The translations under genes were made by a program, and so were the position numbers. Positions 1 through 5,295 of a stretch of 9,474 nucleotides of DNA are shown here, piece after piece. How positions within the stretch are numbered: position 1 is the first letter of the stretch; each line of letters starts with the position of its first letter. The stretch comes from Rhodospirillaceae bacterium CCH5-H10. GTDB taxonomy: Bacteria > Pseudomonadota > Alphaproteobacteria > Reyranellales > Reyranellaceae. A model generated the notes under the pieces. It saw only the letters and a program-made list of their open reading frames with translations. It searched no databases and was not told the origin of the DNA. Where the stretch lies: positions 1 to 9,474 of the forward strand of contig LSKJ01000106.1 in the NCBI GenBank assembly GCA_001557035.1, read 5' to 3'.

Positions 1-104
1 GAAGATACGTGTGTACCTGCCTCGACCGCCGGCCCGTAAGTCGCCCAATGGACGCATCCGGCGGGCGGAACGTCCCGATTGCCGCGGCGCCCTGTCGATA
101 GCAC

Positions 105-114
105 TGTCATGACA
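105..114. promoter_or_regulatory. Perfect 10-bp palindrome in the MFS gene leader, possible operator
   Basis: TGTCATGACA is its own reverse complement. The flanks CA and TG extend the dyad to 16 bp with one mismatched pair (102-117). It lies 27 bases before the MFS start codon, a usual place for a repressor site, and covers the start codon of a mini-ORF. No regulator gene is adjacent, so the binding protein is unknown and the operator role is an inference. Confidence 0.3.
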
Positions 115-141
115 ATGAAAAGACGAGGAAACGCTTCCTGA
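109..141 (+). other. Possible leader mini-ORF overlapping the MFS start
   Basis: A ten-codon frame (MTMKRRGNAS) starts at ATG 109, with a second in-frame ATG at 115. It stops at TGA 139-141, which shares its final A with the ATG of the MFS gene (TGATG). The GAGG at 125-128 lies 12 bases before the MFS ATG, a long spacing, and AGGAA/TTCCT (126-130 with 135-139) can fold over it, so coupling through the mini-ORF is conceivable. There is no clear RBS for the mini-ORF itself. It may be chance. Confidence 0.2.
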
Positions 142-1415
142 TGTCGTCGGCAATCCGGCGGCAGGCCATCATCATCGTGGCGACGCTGGCGACGGCCTAT
201 GTCGCGAGCCACTTCTTCCGCGCGGCCAACGTCACGATCGGGCTCGACCTGATGCGCGACCTCGGCATCGGGCCGGAGGCGCTGGGGGCGCTGACGGGCG
301 CCTTCTTCTTCGGCTTCTCGGCGATGCAGATCCCCTGTGGCTTCCTGTTCGACCGCTACGGGCCGCGCCGAACGGTGACGGGCATGCTGGTTGTCGCGGT
401 TGTCGGCGCGACGCTGTTCACCCTGGCGCCGGGCTGGCCGCAGCTGCTGGCCGGGCGCGCGCTGATGGGCGCGGGCTTCGGCGTCATGCTGATCGGCAGC
501 ATGGTGGTGATCTCGCGCTGATTCCCGCCCGACCGCTTCGCCACGCTGGCGGGCATCGTCCTGTCGGTCGGGCTGCTGGGCAATCTGCTGGCCACCACGC
601 CGCTCGCCTGGGGGACCGGCGAGATCGGCTGGCGCGGCGTGTTCGGCCTCATGGTCGTCTTCACCGCGCTGACGGCGATCGCCGTCTGGACCATCGTGCG
701 CGACGCGCCACCGGGGCATCCCTTCCTCGACCGCAAGGCCGAGACGGCGGCGGAGATGATGCGCGGGCTGGGTGAGGTGCTGAAGAACCCGCAGCTAAAA
801 TTCATCATCGCGCTCAATTTCTGCAACTACGCCTGCACCTTCACCGTACAGGGCCTGTGGGGCGGCCCGTTCCTGCGCGAGGTCCATGGGCTGACGCGCG
901 TCGAATCGGGCAACGTGCTGCTGGTCGCGGTGATCGCCTACCAGATCGGCATGCTGACCATCAGCCCGCTCGACCGCGTGTTCGACACGCGCAAGCGCAT
1001 CGCCATCGTCGGCACGCTGCTGATCGCCACCATCCTCGCCACGCTGGCCTTGTGGGCCAGCGCGCCGCTGTGGGTGGCCGTGGCCGCGATCGTCGGCATC
1101 GGCTTCCTGAGCGCGTCCAGCACCATGGTGATGACGCACGGCCGCGGCATCTTCCCCGACCGGCTGATCGGCCGCGGCATCGCCACCATGAACACCAGCG
1201 TCATGCTGGGCGTCGCCTGCATGCAGAGCCTGTCGGGCGTGATCGTCGGGGCCTTCGCCCCCCTGCCCGACGGCGCGCGCTCCGAGGAAGCCTATCGTAC
1301 CCTGTTCGGCTTCATGGTCGCGGTGCTGCTGGTCGCCGTCACGATCTACGGCCGCTCGCGCGATGTCCGGCCTAGCGACGAGTTGCGGGCACGGCAGGCG
1401 GCGCTCAAGCCCTGA
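141..1415 (+). pseudogene. MFS transporter interrupted by an in-frame TGA stop
   Basis: This is an inner-membrane major facilitator superfamily permease, 424 codons if read through. Hydrophobic segments begin near residue 9. The loop between TM2 and TM3 carries the MFS motif A, Gly67-x3-Asp71-Arg72-x-Gly74-x-Arg76-Arg77. Codon 127 (519-521) is TGA, directly followed in the same frame by FPPDRFATLAG and many more hydrophobic helices down to 1415. Relatives typically read Ser-Arg-Trp-Phe-Pro-Pro here, so TGG to TGA is the simplest explanation. Other genes in the window end in TGA, so a reassigned code does not explain it. The remaining pieces are a 126-residue N-terminal part (141-521) and a C-terminal part that could restart at ATG 639 (codon 167); neither would form a normal 12-helix transporter. 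The substrate cannot be read from sequence. A base-call error would restore an intact gene. Start chosen because ATG 141 is the first in-frame ATG before the first TM. Confidence 0.85.
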
Positions 1416-1435
1416 CGCAGGCCGGCCCGCCTGCG
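1416..1435 (+). terminator. GC-rich hairpin directly after the MFS stop codon
   Basis: CGCAGGC and GCCTGCG form a perfect 7-bp stem around a 6-base loop, starting on the base after the stop codon. No T-run follows, so it is not a classical intrinsic terminator. It may stabilise the 3' end or assist termination. Confidence 0.35.
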
Positions 1436-1483
1436 GCCCGGCCAACAGCGTGAAAAGAGGCGGCGGCGGCGCGGCATAGCGGC

Positions 1484-1489
1484 TAGACT
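1484..1489 (+). promoter_or_regulatory. -10 element (TAGACT) set for a leaderless start
   Basis: TAGACT ends six bases before ATG 1496, so transcription would begin at or next to the A of the start codon. There is no Shine-Dalgarno sequence. The context GGCTAGACT resembles CGCTAGCGT (4653-4661) and GGCTAGTAT (8188-8196) before two other genes in the window. No convincing -35 is visible in the GC-rich sequence upstream. Confidence 0.4.
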
Positions 1490-1495
1490 GCCGCC

Positions 1496-1864
1496 ATGTC
1501 CGCCATCGAAGCCCTGCGCAAGTCGCTGTCCGTTTCCTCCGAAGACCTCTCCTCCGAGGACAAGAAGAAGACGGCCGTCGAGGCCATCACCAGGATCCTC
1601 GACGCGCTGGGCAAGGGCGTGGCGCCCTTCGGCGAATGGGAACAGCGATGCCTCGGGGCTGCGATCATCGCGCTGCGATCGAGCAAGTTCGACGAGGCGC
1701 GGTCCTTCGCGCGGCGGGCGATCTGGCCCGAGGAGAACCGGCGCAATTCCGGCGTCGCGCGCCTGCCGCTGCGGCCCGGCATGCTGAGCCTGGCGGAACT
1801 GGCCCACGAACTGGAGACGGCGCGCAAACTGCCGCCGCGCGGCAAGCCGCGCACGGTCGAATAG
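1496..1864 (+). CDS. Hypothetical protein, 122 residues, probably helical
   Basis: I do not recognise this family. The frame has clean GC-rich third positions and begins at the ATG just after a -10 element, which suits leaderless translation. The protein is soluble, with no signal peptide or membrane segment. Residues 1-40 are charged and amphipathic, with a Ser/Glu/Asp-rich stretch and Lys-Lys-Lys near 24-26. A middle part (about 45-72) looks like a pair of amphipathic helices of the kind seen in TPR-like repeats (GAAIIALRSSKFDEARSFARRA). The C-terminus is basic and Pro/Arg-rich. The neighbouring MFS gene is separated by a hairpin, so it is probably its own transcription unit. The opposite strand is open as well, but its codon pattern looks like a shadow. 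Confidence 0.75.
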   Translation: MSAIEALRKSLSVSSEDLSSEDKKKTAVEAITRILDALGKGVAPFGEWEQRCLGAAIIALRSSKFDEARSFARRAIWPEENRRNSGVARLPLRPGMLSLAELAHELETARKLPPRGKPRTVE

Positions 1865-2087
1865 GCCGGGAAAAAGACTGGCTGCGCGGCAGCCAAAATT
1901 CGGCAAACCAATCCATTGTCGTTCGCCGGGATCGGGCGCATCTCTTGGGCCATGAACCCGGTTCCCGCTTTGCCCTTCCGCGCGGCCAGCTGTCGACGCT
2001 TCTGCTGAAGCCACTCTCCCATATTTGAAATTCGCACGCCGCGGCTGGCGGGAGCAGAGTCATGTCTTATCTACACAAGATGGCCGG
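1865..2087. other. Intergenic stretch, no confident gene
   Basis: Between the stop at 1864 and the stress-type promoter at 2088 I find no RNA gene that I can name. It holds the minus-strand hairpin at 1871-1894. The minus strand is open from about 2022 leftward (beginning MGEWLQQKRRQLAARKGKAG) with fairly GC-rich third positions until about 1915, but it has no visible RBS and no stop before it runs antisense into the 1496-1864 gene. A small minus-strand peptide or RNA is possible but unproven. Confidence 0.4.
1871..1894 (-). terminator. Minus-strand intrinsic-terminator-like hairpin with T5
   Basis: On the minus strand the sequence reads GGCTGC-CGC-GCAGCC, a perfect 6-bp stem with a 3-base loop (1880-1894), then AGTC and TTTTT (1871-1875). 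This is the best-formed hairpin plus T-run between 1865 and 2157. No confident minus-strand gene ends here. In the plus direction it is preceded by A5 and followed by AAAATT, so it is a poor terminator for the 1496-1864 gene. Confidence 0.35.
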
Positions 2088-2112
2088 GGAACCATCGGCG
2101 GGTTCGTCAGTT
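2088..2112 (+). promoter_or_regulatory. EcfG/RpoE2-type general stress promoter
   Basis: GGAAC at 2088-2092 is followed after 18 bases by TT at 2111-2112, equivalently GGAAC-N17-GTT. This matches the consensus known for the alphaproteobacterial general-stress sigma factor EcfG/RpoE2. Transcription would start near 2118-2120, about 40 bases before ATG 2158, giving a short leader with a strong RBS. The GGAAC at 67-71 lacks a properly spaced TT partner, as does a minus-strand GGAAC at 7256-7260. Confidence 0.55.
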
Positions 2113-2145
2113 AAGGAGGGCGAAACGCCCCACAAACACATTTCT

Positions 2146-2150
2146 GGAGG
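2146..2150 (+). promoter_or_regulatory. RBS fixing the start of the small gene at 2158
   Basis: GGAGG lies seven bases before ATG 2158. The frame is open back to ATG 2062, but that ATG lies upstream of the stress-type promoter, and the codons from 2062 to 2157 are unusually AT-rich, so 2158 is preferred. Confidence 0.6.
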
Positions 2151-2157
2151 TCGGGAG

Positions 2158-2391
2158 ATGGAACGGAAACAGACGATTTACGATCTGGCCGTCCGTGTTT
2201 GCCGCGCCGTCCGGGGCGTGCGGGGCGATCGCCAGACCTGGATCGGGCTGGAACTGGTCCATCGCGAGATGCGCGACGAGCGTCCCTCGGCGGTCGATGC
2301 CGCGGTGGCCTTCGCGGCAGCGAAAGGCTGGCTGGCCATCGGTGGCGGCCGTCCCTCGCACAGCGTGATGCTGGGCCAGGGTGCTCCCTGA
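2158..2391 (+). CDS. Small hypothetical protein, 77 residues, probable general-stress gene
   Basis: I do not recognise a named family. It is a basic, soluble protein with no signal peptide. Residues 4-20 form a likely helix (QTIYDLAVRVCRAVRG), residues 27-40 and 45-56 two more, and residues 57-72 read GWLAIGGGRPSHSVML, which resembles the wing and last strand of a small winged-helix fold. The winged-helix idea is an inference from pattern only. A start at 2062 would give 109 residues, but the RBS and promoter position favour 2158. The promoter suggests induction under general stress (starvation, osmotic, oxidative). The gene is followed by a hairpin and then a VOC resistance-type protein on the same strand, which appears to have its own promoter. 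Confidence 0.65.
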   Translation: MERKQTIYDLAVRVCRAVRGVRGDRQTWIGLELVHREMRDERPSAVDAAVAFAAAKGWLAIGGGRPSHSVMLGQGAP

Positions 2392-2392
2392 G

Positions 2393-2425
2393 TCGACGCG
2401 CCTGAGAAATCGGCGTTCGCGTCGA
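2393..2425 (+). terminator. Inverted repeat after the small gene's stop
   Basis: TCGACGCG (2393-2400) and CGCGTCGA (2418-2425) are perfect 8-bp arms around a 17-base loop, beginning two bases after the stop codon at 2389-2391. No T-run follows. It may be a transcript-end stabiliser or weak terminator. Confidence 0.35.
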
Positions 2426-2436
2426 ACAAGGCTCGT

Positions 2437-2464
2437 TTGACGCCCCGCCATCGCCCGTTAAGCC
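2437..2464 (+). promoter_or_regulatory. Possible promoter of the VOC gene
   Basis: TTGACG (2437-2442) is a near-consensus -35. TAAGCC (2459-2464) follows after 16 bases but is a weak -10. If used, transcription would start at about the ATG at 2472, giving a leaderless or almost leaderless message. This agrees with the absence of a Shine-Dalgarno sequence there. Confidence 0.3.
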
Positions 2465-2471
2465 TGACGCG

Positions 2472-2825
2472 ATGACAGCCGATCCCGCGCGCACCATTCC
2501 CATCCTCGCCTCCCTCGACATCGCCGAGAGCGCTGCCTTCTACACCGACCAGCTCGGCTTCACGGTCGGCTACCAGGATGCGGGCTACCTGATCGTCCGG
2601 CGCGACGAGATGGAAATCCATTTCTGGAAGACCGACGATCGCCGCTTTCCCGAGAACACCAGCTGTTACATCCGCGGCGGACAGGTGGCGGCGCTGCATG
2701 CCGAGTTCGAGAAGCGGGGCGTGCAGAAGCTCTCGCCCTTCGAGGTGCGGCCGTGGAACATGAAGGAGTTCTACGTCCACGATCCGCACGGCAACCTGCT
2801 GAAGTTCGGCTGCGGAGAGTGGTGA
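2472..2825 (+). CDS. Bleomycin resistance/glyoxalase (VOC) family protein
   Basis: This is a single VOC module of 117 residues, the usual size of dimeric bleomycin-binding proteins. In order: strand one and helix PILASLDIAESAAFYTDQLGF (split near 18-30), the EIHFW strand at 49-53, and the closing signature EFYVHDPHGNLLKFG at 99-113. The motif order and the Pro-Trp-Asn-Met before the last strands are like the BLMA/BLMT class, which bind and sequester drugs rather than catalyse, and I see no full metal-binding set of glyoxalase I. Substrate and actual resistance are unproven. ATG 2472 is the only reasonable start. It lacks an RBS and may be leaderless. The stop is six bases from the convergent HAD gene's stop. 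Confidence 0.8.
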   Translation: MTADPARTIPILASLDIAESAAFYTDQLGFTVGYQDAGYLIVRRDEMEIHFWKTDDRRFPENTSCYIRGGQVAALHAEFEKRGVQKLSPFEVRPWNMKEFYVHDPHGNLLKFGCGEW

Positions 2826-2833
2826 GACCGCTC
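2817..2833. terminator. Hairpin spanning the two convergent stop codons
   Basis: GAGTGGT (2817-2823), loop GAG, ACCGCTC (2827-2833) form a 7-bp stem with one T-G wobble. The stem includes parts of the stop codons of both convergent genes (2823-2825 and 2832-2834). No T-run on either side. It could serve as a shared 3' end. Confidence 0.3.
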
Positions 2834-3485
2834 AGCGCCGCGGCCTGCGGGCCGTGGCGCGTGCGACGACCGCCGGATCGAGCAGGTCTTCCAGCCGGCC
2901 GATCCGCGGATGCCCGCCCGGCTCCGTCTTCGCCGACGGATCGAACAGGAGCGTGTGCAGGCCGAGCTTGCGCGCCGTGTCGAGATTGGCCACCCGGTCG
3001 TCGACGAAGAGGATGTTGCTCGACGGCCCGCCGAGATGCACGCGCATGTGGCGGTAGATGCCGGGATCGGGTTTGCGCAGGCCGATCTCGCCGCTGACGA
3101 ACCAGCGCGGGATCGCGGCTTCGAGCGCGTGGCTCTTGCGCAGCTTGGCGGACCAGGCGGCAACGTCGTTGGACAGGCAGCAGATCGAATCGAACAGGCC
3201 CGTCGCACCGTCCAGCAACTCGCGCGCGCCCGGCGAGAGCCGGTGGCCCGCGAGATAATCGTCTTCCAGCTCGGGAGCGAGGCCGATCCGTTCCCAGAAA
3301 TGCGACGCATCGATCTGCCCGTAGCTTGCCGCAAGATAGGCCCGCTCGATCTCGACAGCCGTGGCCGTCGAGCCCCGGCGCCGGGCGAAGGGCACAAGCA
3401 TTTCGCCAACGTCGTCGCCGGTCTCGTACAGCACGCCCATCGCATCGAGGGCGAGGACCGGCCGCGAGCGGCGCACGCGGCTCAT
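2832..3485 (-). CDS. HAD superfamily hydrolase lacking the second motif-I Asp
   Basis: This is a HAD-like Rossmann-fold protein of 217 residues. Motif I is LALDAMGVLY: the nucleophile Asp14 is present, but the residue two further on, normally the general acid/base Asp of phosphatases, is Met16. Motif II is Ser105 in CLSND, motif III is Lys138 in GLRKPDP, and motif IV is the Asp162-Asp163 pair in ILFVDDR. The helical insert after motif I fits a C1 cap. With Met16 it may not be an ordinary phosphatase; some HAD members keep only the first Asp. The substrate is unknown. The start at 3485 is supported by GGAG six bases upstream. The frame continues 30 codons further to a GTG at 3575, but that has no RBS. 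It lies 79 bases downstream of the LysR gene on the same strand and may share its transcript. Confidence 0.8.
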   Translation of the reverse strand: MSRVRRSRPVLALDAMGVLYETGDDVGEMLVPFARRRGSTATAVEIERAYLAASYGQIDASHFWERIGLAPELEDDYLAGHRLSPGARELLDGATGLFDSICCLSNDVAAWSAKLRKSHALEAAIPRWFVSGEIGLRKPDPGIYRHMRVHLGGPSSNILFVDDRVANLDTARKLGLHTLLFDPSAKTEPGGHPRIGRLEDLLDPAVVARATARRPRR

Positions 3486-3491
3486 GACCTG

Positions 3492-3495
3492 CTCC
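3492..3495 (-). promoter_or_regulatory. RBS of the HAD gene
   Basis: On the minus strand GGAG stands six bases before the ATG whose first base is 3485. This decides against the upstream GTG at 3575, which would overlap the LysR gene's end. Confidence 0.5.
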
Positions 3496-3564
3496 GGGCA
3501 GGGGGTGACGTCTTCATGGTGCAAGCGTGGGCGGCCGTCCGCCGTTTCGGCAATCGCGAACCCT

Positions 3565-4533
3565 TCAACGCGCACGAGGAGAAGTCAGCCGAGCTTCCCT
3601 GCCACCCGGAACGCGTGGCCAGGTCGGTGACGCTTCCGCCCGGCCTCCTTCGTCGGCTTCCTTGAGTTCGCTGTCGATCCATCGGCGGAACGCACTCACC
3701 TCCGGGCGCGTCACCGTCTCGCGCTGCATCACCAGCCAGTAGCCCGTGGCGCAGACCACCGGCGGCCCCAGCACCGGCACCAGACGGCCGGCCGCGAAAT
3801 CCTGCTCGACGAGCGGCAGGCGGCCCAGCGCCACACCGATGCCGGCCACCGCGGCCTCGAGCGCCATCTGGATCGTGTCGAAGCGCAGCCCGCCCGTCGC
3901 CGCGGACAGGTCGATGCCGGCCAGCCCGCCCCAGGCGGCCCAGTCCTCCGCTGCCCGGGTGACGTGCAGGAGGGTCGCTCGCCGCAGATCGTCGACCGAG
4001 CGGATCGATGCCGCGAGCGCGGGCGTACAGACCGGCACCAGTCGCTCACGCACCAGGCAGGTCGCGTGCAGGCCGGTCCACTCGCCGCGCCCCATGCGGA
4101 TGGCGATGTCGATCCCGTCGCGCGAGAACTCGACCCGGCGCTGCGACGAATCGACGGTCACTTCGATGCGGGGATGGCGCTCGTTGAAGCGGCGCAGTCG
4201 CGGCAGCAGCCAGCGCATGCCGAAGGTCGGCGGCACGCTGACCGCCAGCCGCCCGGTCGGCTTGCGGCCCGGCACCGTCTCCGTCGCGCGTGCGAGAAGT
4301 TCGAGCGCCGCCTGGACCTGGGGCAGATAGACGGCGCCGGCCTCGGTGAGCCCGAGCGAGCGGTTTCCGCGCACGAAAAGCTCGACGCCCAGCCAGTCTT
4401 CGAGCGTTTGCACGCCGTGGCTGATCGCGCTCGGCGTGATGTTCAGGTCCTCGGCGGCGGCCTTGAAGCTGAGATGACGGCCCGCGGCCTCGAAGAGGCG
4501 CATCGAGCTGAGAGGGGGCAACCGGTAAGCCAT
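3565..4533 (-). CDS. LysR-family transcriptional regulator, GcvA-like
   Basis: This is a DNA-binding regulator of 322 residues. The N-terminal winged helix-turn-helix spans about residues 6-65 with the typical run LSFKAAAEDLNITPSAIS and then LEDWLGVELFVRGNR. The LysR substrate-binding domain follows from about 94 to 290, with the hinge around GRLAVSVPPTFGMRWLLPRL. The LPPLSSMRLFEAAGRHLSF start is characteristic of the GcvA/AmpR-like branch. The effector is unknown. About 30 residues after the usual end (from 291) are Arg/Pro/Gly-rich and look like a non-conserved tail. ATG 4533 is chosen because the conserved HTH begins right after it; its RBS is weak. It is divergent from the PPOX-dehydratase pair, the usual arrangement for a LysR regulator and its target, and the HAD gene may be in its operon. 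Confidence 0.88.
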   Translation of the reverse strand: MAYRLPPLSSMRLFEAAGRHLSFKAAAEDLNITPSAISHGVQTLEDWLGVELFVRGNRSLGLTEAGAVYLPQVQAALELLARATETVPGRKPTGRLAVSVPPTFGMRWLLPRLRRFNERHPRIEVTVDSSQRRVEFSRDGIDIAIRMGRGEWTGLHATCLVRERLVPVCTPALAASIRSVDDLRRATLLHVTRAAEDWAAWGGLAGIDLSAATGGLRFDTIQMALEAAVAGIGVALGRLPLVEQDFAAGRLVPVLGPPVVCATGYWLVMQRETVTRPEVSAFRRWIDSELKEADEGGRAEASPTWPRVPGGREARLTSPRAR

Positions 4534-4655
4534 GCGAGGCACCGACCATAGGGTGAAATCCGCCGGGCCGGAGGCGAGAAAATTTGGCGACGAGGCCGAG
4601 AATAATATCGAACCGAAGTGAACAGCCTTCGTGTGTGCCGCCGCGCGCGGTCCGC

Positions 4656-4661
4656 TAGCGT
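4656..4661 (+). promoter_or_regulatory. Possible -10 element of the PPOX-dehydratase unit
   Basis: TAGCGT lies in the context CGCTAGCGT, 22 bases before ATG 4684, and CGCTAGCG is itself palindromic. It resembles the -10 contexts at 1484 and 8191. No good -35 is visible, which would suit an activator-dependent promoter. The RBS GGAGG at 4672-4676 follows. Confidence 0.35.
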
Positions 4662-4671
4662 CGTTACCCAC

Positions 4672-4676
4672 GGAGG
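4672..4676 (+). promoter_or_regulatory. RBS fixing the PPOX start at 4684
   Basis: GGAGG stands seven bases before ATG 4684. The frame is open back to 4618, but that start would lie upstream of the likely -10 element and has no RBS. Confidence 0.6.
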
Positions 4677-4683
4677 ACGAACC

Positions 4684-5295
4684 ATGAGCAGTGCACCGCC
4701 GGTCAGGCGTACCGACAAGCTGATGTCCGGGGAGGACGCGGAGCGTCTGCTGGCGCACGGCCGGTGTGCCCGCGTGGCGACCGTCGGCGCCGACGGCGCG
4801 CCCTACGTGACGCCGCTTCTCTATGTCTGGATGGATGGCGAGATCCTCATGCACAACAGCGCCGCGCCGGGGCATTTCCGCGCCAATGTCGATGCCGCGC
4901 CGCGGGTCTGCCTCGTCGTCGACGAGCCGGGTGAGGTCTTCGACTATGGCCGCTTCGAATGCGACGTCTCGATCGCCCATGCCAGCGTCGTCGTTCACGG
5001 CAGCATCCGCGTCGTCGCCGACCGGGCGCTGAAGCAGAAATTCTGCGACGCGCTGATGGCCAAGTATCACGGCCGCGACGTCGGCCGTCCCAAGGGATTC
5101 TACCCGCGCCTCGACCACATCACCGTCTATGCCGTCACGCCCGCGCGCATCACCGGCAAGGAGACGAAGCTGCCGGCCGCCGCCGACCAGTGGCCCGCGC
5201 GCGACGACACGAAGACGCCGGACGCGGTGGCGCCTTCGCCGTCCGGGAGCCAGGCGACGCTGTTCGGGGAACCGAAGGCTCAGAGGTCGTGCTGA
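4684..5295 (+). CDS. Pyridoxamine 5'-phosphate oxidase-like FMN-binding protein (NimA-type)
   Basis: This is a cytosolic split-barrel flavin-binding protein of 203 residues. The opening RRTDKLMSGEDAERLLAHGRCARVATVGADGAPYVTPL (split, residues 8-45) is typical of the flavin-nucleotide-binding or 5-nitroimidazole-resistance (NimA-like) branch of the PPOX fold. LYVWMDGEILMHNSAAPGH follows at 46-64 and CLVVDEPG at 76-83. The last strand ends about residue 158; the tail to 203 is hydrophilic and probably disordered. These proteins bind FMN or heme and reduce or sequester small molecules; true PdxH activity is not implied. The stop overlaps the dehydratase start by one base (TGATG), so the two are probably translationally coupled, with LysR as likely regulator. 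Confidence 0.82.
   Translation: MSSAPPVRRTDKLMSGEDAERLLAHGRCARVATVGADGAPYVTPLLYVWMDGEILMHNSAAPGHFRANVDAAPRVCLVVDEPGEVFDYGRFECDVSIAHASVVVHGSIRVVADRALKQKFCDALMAKYHGRDVGRPKGFYPRLDHITVYAVTPARITGKETKLPAAADQWPARDDTKTPDAVAPSPSGSQATLFGEPKAQRSC

Larger units (their letters stand above)
4534..4683. promoter_or_regulatory. Divergent control region between LysR and PPOX genes
   Basis: These 150 bases separate two head-to-head genes and contain the most AT-rich part of the neighbourhood (GAAAATTT near 4577-4584 and GAATAATATCG at 4600-4610). The latter sits in an imperfect dyad CGAGAATAATATCG (10 of 14 positions symmetric). A LysR protein would be expected to bind here, but I cannot pick a convincing T-N11-A box. 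Confidence 0.45.

Noticed and set aside
67..91. Second EcfG-type promoter from GGAAC at 67-71
   Set aside because: No TT occurs 18-19 bases downstream.
519..553. UGA followed two bases later by a CCCGCC/GGCGGG stem, like a bacterial SECIS for selenocysteine
   Set aside because: The position is a Trp in relatives, no redox role fits an MFS helix, the 18-base loop shows no recognisable SECIS apex, and such stems arise easily in GC-rich DNA.
141..1415. Genetic code with TGA as Trp
   Set aside because: TGA ends several intact genes here (for example at 1415, 2391, 2825, 5295, 6275), and Trp elsewhere is TGG.
1483..2037. 184-codon minus-strand open frame across the 1496-1864 gene
   Set aside because: Its left part is a shadow of a plus-strand gene with the better codon pattern; only the right end (1910-2022) has any coding look, and it lacks an RBS.
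2062..2157. N-terminal extension of the small stress gene from ATG 2062
   Set aside because: It starts upstream of the EcfG-type promoter, its codons are unlike the rest, and a strong RBS serves ATG 2158.
4534..5118. Minus-strand extension of the LysR frame into the PPOX gene
   Set aside because: The LysR domain starts right at ATG 4533; the rest is the antisense shadow of the PPOX gene.
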